DNA of 64,000 nt from Arenimonas composti TR7-09 = DSM 18010 (GCF_000426365.1 NZ_AUFF01000006.1:1-64000); one strand, 5' to 3'. Counted from the first letter of the stretch, positions 22,022 to 33,170 are shown. Program-made: numbers and translations. Notes: a model not told the origin generated them from the sequence alone.

Positions 22022-22765
22022 ATGGGCTTCAAGGATCATTTCTCCGGCCACGCGGCGATCTACGCGGCAGCGCGGCCGACCTATCCCGATGAACTGTTCG
22101 ACTGGCTGGCGGCGCAATGCCCGTCGCGGACCCTGGCCTGGGATGCCGGCTGCGGCAATGGCCAGGCGAGCCTGGCACTGGCCGACCGCTTCGACCACGT
22201 GCATGCCACCGACGCGAGTGCGGCGCAGATCGCCGCGGCACCGGCGCATCCGCGCATCCACTGGGCGGTGGAGCCGGGCGAAACGAGTTCGCTGGCGGAC
22301 GCCAGCGCCGACCTCGTCACCGTCGCGCAGGCCTGGCACTGGTTCGATCATCCGCGCGCGATCGCCGAATTCCGCCGGGTGCTGCGCCCCGGCGGGGTGG
22401 TGGCGCTGTGGACTTACGGCATCTCGCGGGTCGATGCGGCGGTGGATGCGGTGTTCGACCGCCTGTACGACGGCCCGCTCGGGCCGTACTGGCCGCCGGA
22501 GCGGCGGCATGTCGAGAACGGCTATCGCGAACTGCCCTTCCCGTTCGCGGAAGTCACCACACCGGCGTTCGCGATGGTGCAGCGCTGGACGCTACCGCAA
22601 TACCTGGCCTACCTGCGCAGCTGGTCGGCGAGCCAGCGCCACCTGGCGGCGACGGGCGTCGACGCGGTGAGCGCGATGGAAGCGGACTTCGCGGCCGCCT
22701 GGGGCGCGCCTGAGATGGGGCGCGAGGTGCGCTGGCCGCTCGGTCTGCGCGTTGGTAGTTCGTAG
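22022..22765 (+). CDS. Class I SAM-dependent methyltransferase
   Basis: 247 aa. Methyltransf_11-type domain: motif I is LAWDAGCGNGQASLAL, followed by HATDASAAQI, the HWF box AQAWHWFDHPRAIAEFRRVLRPGG, and a C-terminal half typical of bacterial YafE/Crg1-like methyltransferases. The substrate is unknown. It is probably cotranscribed with rluE. The TAG stop (22763-22765) and the last two serines are read from a heptad repeat (GTAGTTCGTAG). Confidence 0.87.
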   Translation: MGFKDHFSGHAAIYAAARPTYPDELFDWLAAQCPSRTLAWDAGCGNGQASLALADRFDHVHATDASAAQIAAAPAHPRIHWAVEPGETSSLADASADLVTVAQAWHWFDHPRAIAEFRRVLRPGGVVALWTYGISRVDAAVDAVFDRLYDGPLGPYWPPERRHVENGYRELPFPFAEVTTPAFAMVQRWTLPQYLAYLRSWSASQRHLAATGVDAVSAMEADFAAAWGAPEMGREVRWPLGLRVGSS

Positions 22766-22857
22766 TTCGTACGAGGTACGAGGTAGGAAAGCGCGCGCTT
22801 CGCGCGAGGAGGTAGCCGCTCACCGCGACTACCTCCTACCTCGTACGAACTACGAAC
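22755..22857. repeat. Heptad repeat inverted pair between convergent genes
   Basis: Left arm: GTAGTTC 22755-22761, GTAGTTC, GTACGAG, GTACGAG to 22782, then GTAGG. Right arm (reverse): TACCTCC 22830-22836, TACCTCG, TACGAAC, TACGAAC to 22857. A GCGCGCGCTTCGCGCG hairpin (22791-22806) lies between. Each arm contains the TAG stop codon of its adjacent gene. Confidence 0.85.
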
Positions 22858-23260
22858 TGGTCTTGCTCGCGGCCTTGCGCGTGGTCTTCTTCGCCGGCGA
22901 CTTCTTCGCGGCGGCGCCGGTCGACTTCGCCGTGGCGGTGGCCTTCTTCGCGACGACGTTGCGCGAGGTCTTCTTCGCCGGCGCGGCACCGCCGTCCTTC
23001 TTGCGCTTGTTGACCAGATAGACGGCGCCACCGACCGCGGCGAGCGCGGCGGCGGTGACCGCGGCGCCGACCGGGTGCTTGCGGACGGTGCGCACGGCGG
23101 CGGTGCCGCCCTTCTTCACCGCGGCGACGGCCGCCCCGGCACCGACGACGGCGCTGGCCTTGCTCGCCAGGTCGGAATTCTTCCAGGCCTTCTTCGCGAT
23201 CTCGCCGCCTTCGTTCAACTTGGTCAGCGCGGTCGACACCAGTTCCTTCGTCTTGCTCAT
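22850..23260 (-). CDS. Lys/Ala-rich histone H1-like protein with a central hydrophobic segment
   Basis: 136 aa. The N-terminal half (KTKELVSTALTKLNEGGEIA) is amphipathic and helical. A 20-residue hydrophobic stretch (VGAAVTAAALAAVGGAVYLV) follows. The C-terminal 50 residues are AKK-type repeats (APAKKTSRN, AAAKKSPAKKTTRKAASKT), resembling eukaryotic H1 tails and bacterial AlgP/Hc1-like proteins. It may bind nucleic acid while membrane-associated, but this is inference. The ATG at 23260 follows GGAGAATCC. The stop TAG lies in a heptad repeat. Confidence 0.75.
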   Translation of the reverse strand: MSKTKELVSTALTKLNEGGEIAKKAWKNSDLASKASAVVGAGAAVAAVKKGGTAAVRTVRKHPVGAAVTAAALAAVGGAVYLVNKRKKDGGAAPAKKTSRNVVAKKATATAKSTGAAAKKSPAKKTTRKAASKTSS

Positions 23261-23327
23261 CGCGGATTCTCCGGGGCGTGGTCCAATCGGGGACAGCAGA
23301 CTGCGACACCAGCCTACTGCAATCCGT

Positions 23328-23371
23328 GAAACCGGGGTCGCTGGTGCGGAAAGTACTCCGACCCCGGTTTC
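23328..23371. repeat. 13-bp inverted repeat between hrpB end and histone-like gene
   Basis: GAAACCGGGGTCG at 23328-23340 and its exact complement at 23359-23371, with an 18-base spacer. The right arm touches the hrpB stop codon. It can form a terminator-like hairpin; its sequence looks like a dispersed repeat, but only one copy is in the window. Confidence 0.55.
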
Positions 23372-25878
23372 TACGTCCCCCGCGGCTTCGCCCGGTGCGT
23401 CGCCACCGCCGTCCAGGGATCCTCCGGCCACGGATGCCGCGGGTACCGTCCCTTCATCTCCCGGCGCACTTCCGGATAGGTGTTGCTCCAGAAGCTGCGC
23501 AGGTCGGCGGTGACCTGCAGCGGTTTACCGCCCGGCGACAGCAGGTGCAGGGTCAGCGGCACCCGGCCGTCGGCGATGCGCGGGGTATCGGCGAGGCCGA
23601 ACAGTTCCTGCAGCTTCACCGCCAGCACCGGCGCGGCGCCGTGCCGGTAGTCGATGCCGCGCTCGAGGCCTGACGGCACCGCGATCCGCCGCGGCGCCAG
23701 GCGGTCGAGCTGCTGGCGCAGGGACCAGTCCAGCAGCGAGCGCAGCGCGTCTCCGAACTCCTCTTCGGAAAGGGCGTCCAGCCGCGTCTTGCCGGCGAAG
23801 GCCGGCTTCAGCCAGGTGTCGCGGGCGGCGAGCAGGGCGTCGTCCGAGAAGTCGGGCAGGCCCAGCTCCGGCATCCAGTCGCGCAGGCAGCGCACGCGTT
23901 CGCGCCACTGCTGCAGGGCTTCCGTCCACGGCAGCGACGCCAGCCCGAGTTCGCCGACCGCATCGGTGAGCGCCTGCGCGGCCGCCGCCGGATCCGGCCG
24001 ACCAGCCGGGCGGCTGTCGACGACGATGCGTTCGAAGCGGCGTTCGCGCCGCGCGACCAGCCCGCGGGCCTGCGGATCCCAGCGCACCACGTCGCCCTCG
24101 AACCAGCCGGCGGCGAAGTCGCGCTCGAGCACCGCCTCGTCGACCGGCGCCGCACGCATCACCAGCGAATCCTTCGCCTCGAAGCGCAGCTCGACCGCGA
24201 CGATCCAGGGTTCGCCGAATACCGCGCTGTCGTCGTGGATGCGCGCCATGCGGCCGTTGGCGAGCTGGTAGCGGCGCGGGTCGCCGGGATGCTGGCGGGC
24301 GATGCGGTCGGGGAAGGCGTGCGCGAGCAGGTCGCCGAGCCGGTGCGCCGGCACGTCGACCGGTGGCGCGGCGTCGCAGCGCAGGCGGCGGCGCCACTGC
24401 TTCGCGGCCTGGTCGATCGCCGCGAGCGCGCCGCGGTGGGCATGGCCGGGCGCGCGTCCGGCGCGGAAGGCGGCCAGCGCCTGCCAGCGGGCGGCGAGGC
24501 CGTCGCTGCGTTCGCGCAGGGGATCGCGCGCTTCCAGCAGGGCGGCGAGGTCGCCGGCGAGGGCGACATCGGCTGGCGCCCTCGGCGCGCAGAGCATCGC
24601 CGCCAGCCGCGGATGCGTACCCAGCGCGAGCAGGCGGCGGCCGAACGCGGTGATGCGGCCGTCGCGGTCGAGCGCGCCGAGCCGGCGCAGCAGTTCGTCG
24701 GCGGCCGCGAGTGCCCCCGCCGGCGGCGGATCCGGGAAGCGCAGGTCGCGACTGCCCCAGGCCGCCAGTTCCAGCGCCAGCCCCGCGAGTTCGACCTGGG
24801 CGATTTCCGGCGTGCGGTTCGGCTCCAGCCGCAGCGAGGCCGGCCACAGCCGATACGCCCAGCCCTCGGCGACACGACCGGCGCGGCCGGCGCGCTGGTC
24901 GGCCGAGGCCTGTGAGATGGCGACCGTCTCCAGCCGCGAGAAACCCGAATTCGGGTCGTAGCGCGGTTCGCGCGCCAGGCCGCTGTCGATCACCACGCGC
25001 ACGCCGGGCAGGGTCACCGAGGATTCGGCGACATTGGTCGCCAGCACGATGCGGCGGCGACCCTGCGGATCCGGCTGCAGCGCCGCCTGCTGCGCCTCGA
25101 CCGGCAGTTCGCCGTGCAGCGGCAGGACGACGACGTCTGCCGGCTGCCCGCCCTCGCCCGCCGAGGACTGCAGGCGTTCCTGCAGCTGCGCACTCGCCTC
25201 GGCGATCTCGCGCTGGCCGGGCAGGAACGCCAGCAGGTCGCCGGGATGCGAGGACAGCGCGTGTTCGATGCAGCGGCGCAGCTGCACGGTGGCGGCTTCG
25301 TCGCGGCGCCCCGCGAAATGCGCGATCTCGACCGGGAAACTGCGCCCGGCGCTGCTCAGCCGCGCTGCATCGAGGAAGCTCGCGAGGCGTTCCCCGTCCA
25401 GGGTCGCCGACATCACCACGAGGCGCAGGTCCTCGCGCAGTTGCGCCTGCACGTCCAGCGCCAGCGCCAGCCCGAGGTCGCCGGAGAGATGGCGTTCGTG
25501 GAACTCGTCGAAGATCACCGCGGCGACACCGTCGAGCAGCGGGTCGTCCTGGATCATCCGGCTCAGGATGCCTTCGGTGACCACCTCGACCCGCGTGCGC
25601 GCCGACACCTTCGCCTCGAAGCGGATGCGGTAGCCGACGGTCTCGCCGACCGGCTCGCCGAGCTGGCGCGCCATGAAGCCGGCCGCCGCGCGCGCCGCGA
25701 CCCGGCGCGGCTCCAGCATCAGGATGCGGCCGTCGCCGCGCCAGGCCGCATCGAGCAGGGCCAGCGGTACCTGGGTGGTCTTGCCGGCGCCGGGCGGCGC
25801 TTCGAGCACGAGGCGCGAATGCGTCGCCAGGCTGTCGAGCACCTTCGGCAGCAGGGCGGCGATCGGGAACTGCGTCAT
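23371..25878 (-). CDS. hrpB: ATP-dependent helicase HrpB
   Basis: 835-aa DEAH-type helicase. Motif I is EAPPGAGKTTQVPLALL, motif II is DEFHERH, motif III SATLDGERL, motif V ATNVAESSVT and motif VI QRAGRAGRVAEG. The HrpB C-terminal domain is present. RNA helicase activity is assumed from the family; HrpB affects growth and virulence-linked functions in some bacteria, but its exact target is unsettled. The ATG (25878) lies in the arm of a REPIN that fills the spacer to tatD. Confidence 0.93.
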   Translation of the reverse strand: MTQFPIAALLPKVLDSLATHSRLVLEAPPGAGKTTQVPLALLDAAWRGDGRILMLEPRRVAARAAAGFMARQLGEPVGETVGYRIRFEAKVSARTRVEVVTEGILSRMIQDDPLLDGVAAVIFDEFHERHLSGDLGLALALDVQAQLREDLRLVVMSATLDGERLASFLDAARLSSAGRSFPVEIAHFAGRRDEAATVQLRRCIEHALSSHPGDLLAFLPGQREIAEASAQLQERLQSSAGEGGQPADVVVLPLHGELPVEAQQAALQPDPQGRRRIVLATNVAESSVTLPGVRVVIDSGLAREPRYDPNSGFSRLETVAISQASADQRAGRAGRVAEGWAYRLWPASLRLEPNRTPEIAQVELAGLALELAAWGSRDLRFPDPPPAGALAAADELLRRLGALDRDGRITAFGRRLLALGTHPRLAAMLCAPRAPADVALAGDLAALLEARDPLRERSDGLAARWQALAAFRAGRAPGHAHRGALAAIDQAAKQWRRRLRCDAAPPVDVPAHRLGDLLAHAFPDRIARQHPGDPRRYQLANGRMARIHDDSAVFGEPWIVAVELRFEAKDSLVMRAAPVDEAVLERDFAAGWFEGDVVRWDPQARGLVARRERRFERIVVDSRPAGRPDPAAAAQALTDAVGELGLASLPWTEALQQWRERVRCLRDWMPELGLPDFSDDALLAARDTWLKPAFAGKTRLDALSEEEFGDALRSLLDWSLRQQLDRLAPRRIAVPSGLERGIDYRHGAAPVLAVKLQELFGLADTPRIADGRVPLTLHLLSPGGKPLQVTADLRSFWSNTYPEVRREMKGRYPRHPWPEDPWTAVATHRAKPRGT

Positions 25879-25975
25879 CCCCCCATTGTAGGAGCGCCTT
25901 CAGGCGCGATGCTTTCCTGCGCTGCGCGCAGGAAGCAGGGCATCGCGCCTGAAGGCGCTCCTACAATGGGGGGAT
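25877..25975. repeat. REPIN occupying the full hrpB/tatD divergent spacer
   Basis: A near-perfect palindrome of 99 bp built from two inverted REP sequences (GTAGGAGCGCCTTCAGGCGC and complement), with outer arms ATCCCCCCATT...AATGGGGGGAT. It overlaps the start codons of hrpB (minus) and tatD (plus) at its two ends, leaving no other promoter DNA between them. Confidence 0.9.
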
Positions 25976-26795
25976 GGAACTCATCGATATCGGCGCCAAC
26001 CTGGGCCACGAATCCTTCGCCCACGATTTCGACGCGATGCTGGCGCGTGCCCGCACCGCCGGGGTCGTGCAGATGGTCGCCACCGGTGCCAGCCGCGAGG
26101 GCTCGCCGAAGGCGCTGGAACTCGCCCGCGCGCATCCCGGCCTGCTGTTCGCGACCGCCGGCGTGCACCCGCACCACGCCACCGAGGTCACCGCCGAGGG
26201 CGAGAACGAGCTGCGCGCGCTGCTGCGCGAACCCGAGGTGGTGGCGGTGGGCGAATGCGGCCTCGACTACTTCCGCGACTTCTCGCCGCGGCCGGCGCAG
26301 CGCCGCGCCTTCGAACGCCAGCTCGAACTCGCGGTCGAATGCGGCAAACCGCTGTTCCTGCACCAGCGCGACGCGCACGCGGATTTCGTCGCGATCCTGC
26401 GCCAGTTCGAGGGCCGCATCGGCCCCGCCGTCGTGCACTGCTTCACCGGAACGAAGGCCGAGTGCTTCGAGTGCCTGGACCACGACTGGCACATCGGCAT
26501 CACCGGCTGGCTCTGCGACGAGCGCCGCGGCCAGCATCTGCGCGAGTTCGTGAAGGACATCCCGGCGCACCGGCTGATGGTCGAGACCGACGCGCCCTAC
26601 CTGCTGCCGCGCACGCTGCGGCCGATGCCGAAGGACCGCCGCAACGAGCCGGCCTTCCTGCCGCATATCGTCGAGGAGCTCGCGAAGGACCGCGGCGAGG
26701 CGGTCGAGGTCACGGCCGCCGCCACCACCGCGACCGCGCGCAGCTTCTTCCGCCTGCCGCTGCCGACGCAACGGTCGGAACCGTCGGAACCGTAG
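25974..26795 (+). CDS. tatD: TatD-family metal-dependent deoxyribonuclease
   Basis: 273-aa TIM-barrel hydrolase. The usual TatD metal ligands appear, though the first site deviates: MELIDIGANLGHESF has N and H where many members have DxHxH. VAVGECGLDYFR, CGKPLFLHQRDA, VVHCFTGT and VETDAPYLLPR hold the remaining Glu, His and Asp ligands. It probably degrades DNA or acts in DNA quality control. The stop TAG (26793-26795) is contributed by a REP element, and the last codons form a short tandem repeat (CGGTCGGAACCGTCGGAACC), so the C-terminus looks shaped by repeat insertion. Confidence 0.92.
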   Translation: MELIDIGANLGHESFAHDFDAMLARARTAGVVQMVATGASREGSPKALELARAHPGLLFATAGVHPHHATEVTAEGENELRALLREPEVVAVGECGLDYFRDFSPRPAQRRAFERQLELAVECGKPLFLHQRDAHADFVAILRQFEGRIGPAVVHCFTGTKAECFECLDHDWHIGITGWLCDERRGQHLREFVKDIPAHRLMVETDAPYLLPRTLRPMPKDRRNEPAFLPHIVEELAKDRGEAVEVTAAATTATARSFFRLPLPTQRSEPSEP

Positions 26796-26909
26796 GAGCG
26801 CCTTCAGGCGCGATGCCCCTCACCGCGCCACCGTAGGAGCGCCTTCAGGCGCGATGCTTTCCTGCGCGGTGCGTAGGAAGAAGGGCATCGCGCCTGAAGG
26901 CGCTCCTAC
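26792..26909. repeat. REP cluster: one single REP plus one REPIN
   Basis: Three REP copies: direct at 26792-26814 and 26833-26855, inverted at 26887-26909. The last two form a REPIN whose spacer starts GCTTTCCTGCGC, as in the copy at 25912-25942. They lie between convergent tatD and the ABC permease gene. Confidence 0.88.
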
Positions 26910-26922
26910 AGGGGGGAGGGGG

Positions 26923-27692
26923 TCAGCTGCGGAGGCCGACGCCGCGCTTGAGCAGGTACAGGCCGACGCCGCCCAGCACGATCACGAAGGCCAGCATCAG
27001 CGCATACGCGGTCCCGACCGGCACGTCGCTGGTGCCGAGCAGGCCGTAGCGGAAGGCGTTGACCATGTAGAAGATCGGGTTCAGGCGCGTCGCCGATTCG
27101 GCCCAGCCCGGCAGCAGCGTCACCGAATAGAACACGCCGCCCAGATACGTGAGCGGGGTCAGGATGAAGGTCGGCACCAAGGCGATATCGTCGAACTTCT
27201 TCGCATAGACCGCATTCACGAAGCCGGCCAGCGAGAAGATCGTCGCGCCGAGCAGCACGGTCGTGAACGTGACCAGCGGATGCGGGATCGCGACGCGCAC
27301 GAACAGGGTCGCGATGCACAGCACGATCGCGCCGACCATCACCCCGCGCAACACGCCGCCGGCGACGTAGCCGCCGAGGATCACCCAGTTCGGCATCGGG
27401 CTGACCAGCAGCTCCTCGACGTGGCGGCCGAACTTCGCGCCGAAGAACGACGACGAGATGTTGCCGTACGCGTTCTGGATCACCGCCATCATCACCAGGC
27501 CCGGGACGATGAACTCCATGTAGGAGATGCCGTCCATCGGCCCGATGCGGCTGCCGATGAGCGTGCCGAAGATCAGGAAGTACAGCGTCATCGTGATCGC
27601 CGGCGGCACCAGCGTCTGCGCCCAGATGCGCAGGATGCGCGAGACCTCGCGGCGGGCGATCGTGCGGATCGCGACCAGGTTCGGATGCGCGC

Positions 27693-27696
<4 letters not shown>
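26923..27696 (-). CDS. ABC-2 type transporter permease (YadH-like)
   Basis: 257 aa with six predicted membrane helices and the ABC-2 signature in the C-terminal half (ILTPLTYLGGVFYSV, NPIFYMVNAFRYGLLG). It pairs with the ATPase encoded just upstream; start ATG and the upstream gene's TGA overlap (ATGA, 27693-27696), so translation is probably coupled. E. coli YadGH has no settled substrate; related systems export lipids, polysaccharides or drugs. A REP cluster lies directly after the stop. Confidence 0.9.
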
Positions 27697-28646
<950 letters not shown>

Positions 28647-28796
28647 GGAACTCCTGGAAAACCTGGCGCGGCGCGTGATGGCGGTTCGGCCCGGTCGGCG
28701 AACCTGCGCGCTGCGACGACGGGCCGTATCATAGCGGCCCTTCCGTCGCCGGCCCGGCCGGTCCGACGGGACAGTGTTTCCCGACCCGGAGCCGCC

Positions 28797-29561
28797 TTGG
28801 CCATCGTCCATTTCCCGCTGAAGCTGCAGGGCAGCCGCATGCTCGCGCCGACGGTGCGCCACCTCGAGTTCAGCCGCGACGACGGCAAGCCGCTGGATTT
28901 CGTCCCCGGCCAGTTCATCCAGGTGCACTTCAACTACGCCGACGGCACCCCGACCAAGCGCAGCTATTCGCTGGCGACGATGCACGACCACGCCCTCGGC
29001 CCCGGGGAAACCATCGAGATCGCCGTCAGCTACGTGCCCGGCGGCGCCGCGACGGCGCTGTTCGCGGCGCTCGACGAGGGCCAGCAGATCATGGCCAGCG
29101 GCCCCTACGGCCGCTTCTGCCTGATGCCGGCCGACGCCAACCGCCGCTACCTGCTGGTCGGCACCGGCACCGGCGTGACCCCGTACCGGGCGATGCTGCC
29201 GCAGCTCGCGGAGATGATGGCCGGCCGCGGCGTCGAGGTCGTGCTGCTGTTCGGCTGCCGCACCCCGGCCGAACTGCTCTACGGCGACGATTTCCGCGCC
29301 TTCGCCGCGGCCCACCCGGGCTTCCGCTTCGTGCCCTGCTTCAGCCGCGAACTGCCGGCACCCGGCCACCCGGCCTTCCACGCCGACATGCGCCGCGGCT
29401 ACGTCCAGGACGCACTGGTCGAGTTCGCGCCGGACGCCGCCACCGACATCGCCTACCTCTGCGGCAACCCGAACATGGTCGACGCGGTGTTCGAGTCCCT
29501 GAAGGGCGCCGGCCTGGCGGTGCCGCACATCCGCCGCGAGAAATACGTCTCGAGCAAGTAG
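28797..29561 (+). CDS. Ferredoxin/flavodoxin--NADP+ reductase family protein
   Basis: 254 aa, FNR fold. The FAD-binding motif is RSYSLATMHDH and the NAD(P) nucleotide motif is LVGTGTGVTPYRAML; the C-terminal YLCGNPNMVDAV box is present. It ends in EKYVSSK. I placed the start at TTG 28797 because GGAG lies five bases upstream and the sequence from AIVHFPLKLQ fits the family; an internal ATG at 28839 would remove the first beta strand. The likely role is electron transfer between NADPH and ferredoxin or flavodoxin, including oxidative-stress defence. Confidence 0.86.
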   Translation: MAIVHFPLKLQGSRMLAPTVRHLEFSRDDGKPLDFVPGQFIQVHFNYADGTPTKRSYSLATMHDHALGPGETIEIAVSYVPGGAATALFAALDEGQQIMASGPYGRFCLMPADANRRYLLVGTGTGVTPYRAMLPQLAEMMAGRGVEVVLLFGCRTPAELLYGDDFRAFAAAHPGFRFVPCFSRELPAPGHPAFHADMRRGYVQDALVEFAPDAATDIAYLCGNPNMVDAVFESLKGAGLAVPHIRREKYVSSK

Positions 29562-29640
29562 AAGGCTTCGCGTTCGTCACATTCGCGGCGGCGGTCCCGT
29601 CTGTCATCCTGTGCGCCGCTTTCGGCGATGGGAGTCCGAC

Positions 29641-31094
29641 ATGAAGCCGTTGTTGTTGCCGCTCGCCCTCGGGCTCGCGCTGGCCGCCGTGCCGGCGCAG
29701 GCCCGCACCTGGGGCAGCCTGGAATTCAGCGAATGCGAGCTCGCGCAGGCCGGGAGCGGCGCCACCGTGCGCGCCGAGTGCGCGACGCTCGAGGTGCCGG
29801 AGAATCCGGACCAGCCCGATGGCCGCCGCATCACCCTGAAGATCGCGATGGCCGCCTCCCGTGCGGCCGAGCCGCGGCCGGACCCGGTGATCTTCTTCGC
29901 CGGCGGCCCCGGCCAGGCGGCGACCGAGAGCTGGGCGAACATCGCCGCGGGTTTCGCGCGCATTCTCGAGAAGCGGCACGTCATCTTCGTCGACCAGCGC
30001 GGCACCGGCGGCTCGAACCGGCTCGCCTGCGCGATGCCCGAAGACTTCGCAGCCGACAGCGAGGTCGCGGACGTGCAGGTTCGGATGGCGCGCGACTGCC
30101 TCGCCGGTTTCGCCGACACGGACGTCGCGATGTACACCACGTCGGTCGCGGTGCGCGACATCGAAGCGGTGCGGCAGGCGATCGGCGCGCCGCAGCTCAA
30201 TCTCTACGGCGGTTCCTACGGCACCCGCGTCGCCCAGGAATACGCGCGCCGTTTTCCGCAGGCGGTGCGCAGCATCATCCTCGACGGCGTGGTGCCGGCC
30301 GAGCTCGCGCTCGGCAGCGAGCACGCGGTGAACCTGGAGGCCGCGCTGAAGGGGATCCTCGCCCGCTGCGCGCAGCAGACCGGCTGCACCGAGGCCTTCG
30401 GCGATCCCTACGCGACCCTGTACACGCTGCGCGACCGCGCGCGCGCCCAGCCGCTGCCGGTGAGTGTGCGCGATCCGCTCAGCCATCGCCCGCGCGACCT
30501 GCGCCTGGACGAGGCGGCGGTGGTGACGATCGCGCGCCTGTTCGCCTATGCGCCCGAGACGGCGGCCCTGCTGCCGCTTCTGCTCGACGAGGCCGCGAAG
30601 GGGCGGCCGGAGTCGCTGGTCGCGCAGGCCTCGCTGGTCTTCGACTCGCTGGCCGGGCAGATCAACCACGGCATGCAGCTGTCGGTGATCTGCGCCGAAG
30701 ACGCACACCGGCTCGGTGACCGCGCCGACGATGCCGCGCTGATCCTCGGCAATTCGATCGTCGGCGTCACCGCCAACCAGTGTGCGGTCTGGCCGAAGGG
30801 GCCGGTGTCACCGGACTTCAACGCGCCGCTGCGCACCGACATTCCGGTGCTGCTGCTGTCGGGCGAGTTCGACCCGGTGACGCCGCCGCGTTACGGCGAG
30901 CAGGTGCTCGCGCATCTCGGCAAGGCGCGCCACCTGGTCGGTCCGGGCCAGGGCCACATCCTGCTCAACCGCGGCTGCACGCCGCGCCTGGCGGCGGAGT
31001 TCGTCGAGGGCCTGGATCCGGCGGCGCTGGAAACCGCCTGCCTGGACGCGCTGCGACCGCTGCCGTTCTTCCTCGACTACAACGGAGCCGCGCC

Positions 31095-31098
<4 letters not shown>
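29641..31098 (+). CDS. Secreted alpha/beta hydrolase (proline iminopeptidase/TAP-like)
   Basis: 485 aa with a cleavable signal peptide (MKPLLLPLALGLALAAVPAQA). The nucleophile elbow is YGGSYGTR (Ser), the acid is in GEFDPVTPP and the His in GPGQGHI. The oxyanion region FFAGGPGQAA is typical of tripeptidyl-peptidase (SlpD/TAP) relatives. It likely cleaves peptides in the periplasm. The stop overlaps the start of natA (ATGA, 31095-31098), which ties it to the transporter operon. A peptidase joined to an ABC-2 exporter suggests handling of a peptide or modified export product. Confidence 0.85.
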
Positions 31099-31825
<727 letters not shown>

Positions 31826-31829
<4 letters not shown>

Positions 31830-33001
31830 GCGCCGCACGCACCGTTTTCTGGAAGGAAGTGATCGAGAACCTGCGCGACCGCAAGACGGTGTTCAACGCG
31901 CTGGTGCTCGGCCCGCTGCTGGGCCCGGTCGTCTTCATCATGATGATGAAGTTCATGATCAGCCTGCAGATCACCAGCGCCGAGAAGCCGCTCGAGCTGC
32001 CGGTGATCGGTGCGGAGCACGCGCCGAACCTGGTCGACTGGCTGCGCGGCCAGGGCGTCAGCGTGAAGGATCCACCGTCCGACGCCGAGGCCGCCGTGCG
32101 CGGCGGCGACGCGATGATGGTGCTGCTGATCCCGGCGGATTTCGCGACGCACTGGCGCCGCGGCGAGACCGCGCAGCTCGAGCTGCTGTTCGACAGCTCC
32201 GACCAGAAGGCGCGGGCGCCGGTCGCACGGATCGACGGACTGCTCGAGGCCTACGGGAGGCAGACCACCGCGCTGCGCATCGCCGCGCGTGGCCTGCATC
32301 CGGCGCTGCTGCGGCCGCTCGTCGTCGCCGACCGCGACATCGCCAGCCGCCAGCAGCGCGCCGGCCAGCTGCTGAGCTTCCTGCCCTACCTGCTGGTGAT
32401 CGGCGCCTTCCTCGGCGGCATGTACCTGGCGATCGACACCACCGCCGGCGAACGCGAGCGGCAGTCGCTGGAGCCGCTGCTGGCGAGCCCGGCGACGCGC
32501 GCGCAGATCGTGCTCGGCAAGCTCGGCGCGACCTTCGGTTTCGCGATGACGAGCATGTTGCTGAGCCTGGTCGCGTTCGCGCTCGCGTTCCCGTTCATCC
32601 CGCTCGACAGGCTCGGCATGAACGTCGACTTCGGGCCGGGCCTGATCCTGCGCGCGGCCCTGCTGATGGTGCCGCTGGTGATGTGCTTCGCGGCGCTGCA
32701 GACGATCGTCGCCGCCTACGCGAAGAGCTACCGCGAGGCGCAGACCTACCTGTCACTGCTGATGCTGCTGCCGATGCTGCCGTCGCTGGTGCTGATGATG
32801 AACCCGATGCGCGGCGAACTGTGGATGTCGGCGGTGCCGCTGCTGTCGCAGAACGTGCTGGTGATGGAGATCGCCCGCGGCGAGACCGTCGAGCTGCTGC
32901 GCTTCGCCCTCAGTTTCGGCTCGACCCTGGCGCTGGCGGTGCTGCTGGTGATGCTCGCGGTGCGCATTTATCACCGGGAGCAGCTCGCCGTCTCCGCTTG
33001 A
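31826..33001 (+). CDS. natB: ABC transporter permease, NatB-like
   Basis: 391 aa, ABC-2 type with one N-terminal helix (about residues 20-42), a long extracytoplasmic domain (about 45-175) and five further helices (from LLSFLPYLLVIGAFLGGM on). Conserved block ERERQSLEPLLASP is typical of NatB. It is encoded last in the operon hydrolase-natA-natB and overlaps natA by four bases. Its stop is followed by a heptad repeat and a strong terminator. Confidence 0.9.
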
Positions 33002-33025
33002 GGAGGCGGCGCGGCGGCCCACTCA

Positions 33026-33067
33026 CTCGTTCCTCCTCTTTCGAGAAACGAGGAACGAGGAACGAGT
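33026..33067. repeat. Self-complementary heptad repeat after natB
   Basis: Six units in register: CTCGTTC 33026-33032, CTCCTCT, TTCGAGA, AACGAGG 33047-33053, AACGAGG, AACGAGT 33061-33067. The two halves are inverted copies and can fold into one hairpin. A GCGCTTCGCGC core follows at 33076-33086, as in the pair at 22755-22857. Confidence 0.8.
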
Positions 33068-33093
33068 GAGGGCCCGCGCTTCGCGCGAAAAAC

Positions 33094-33121
33094 AAAGAGC
33101 CCGGCCTAGGCCGGGCTCTTT
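33094..33121. terminator. Bidirectional terminator between natB and the TonB-like lipoprotein gene
   Basis: A 28-bp perfect palindrome, AAAGAGCCCGGCC followed by its complement with a TA centre. A-run and T-run at the ends make it work in both directions. It separates the convergent natAB operon and lipoprotein gene. Confidence 0.85.
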
Positions 33122-33170
33122 GCTTTCAGAGGGGGAGAAAGTGGTGGAGCCACAGGTTCGCGGCGAACCA

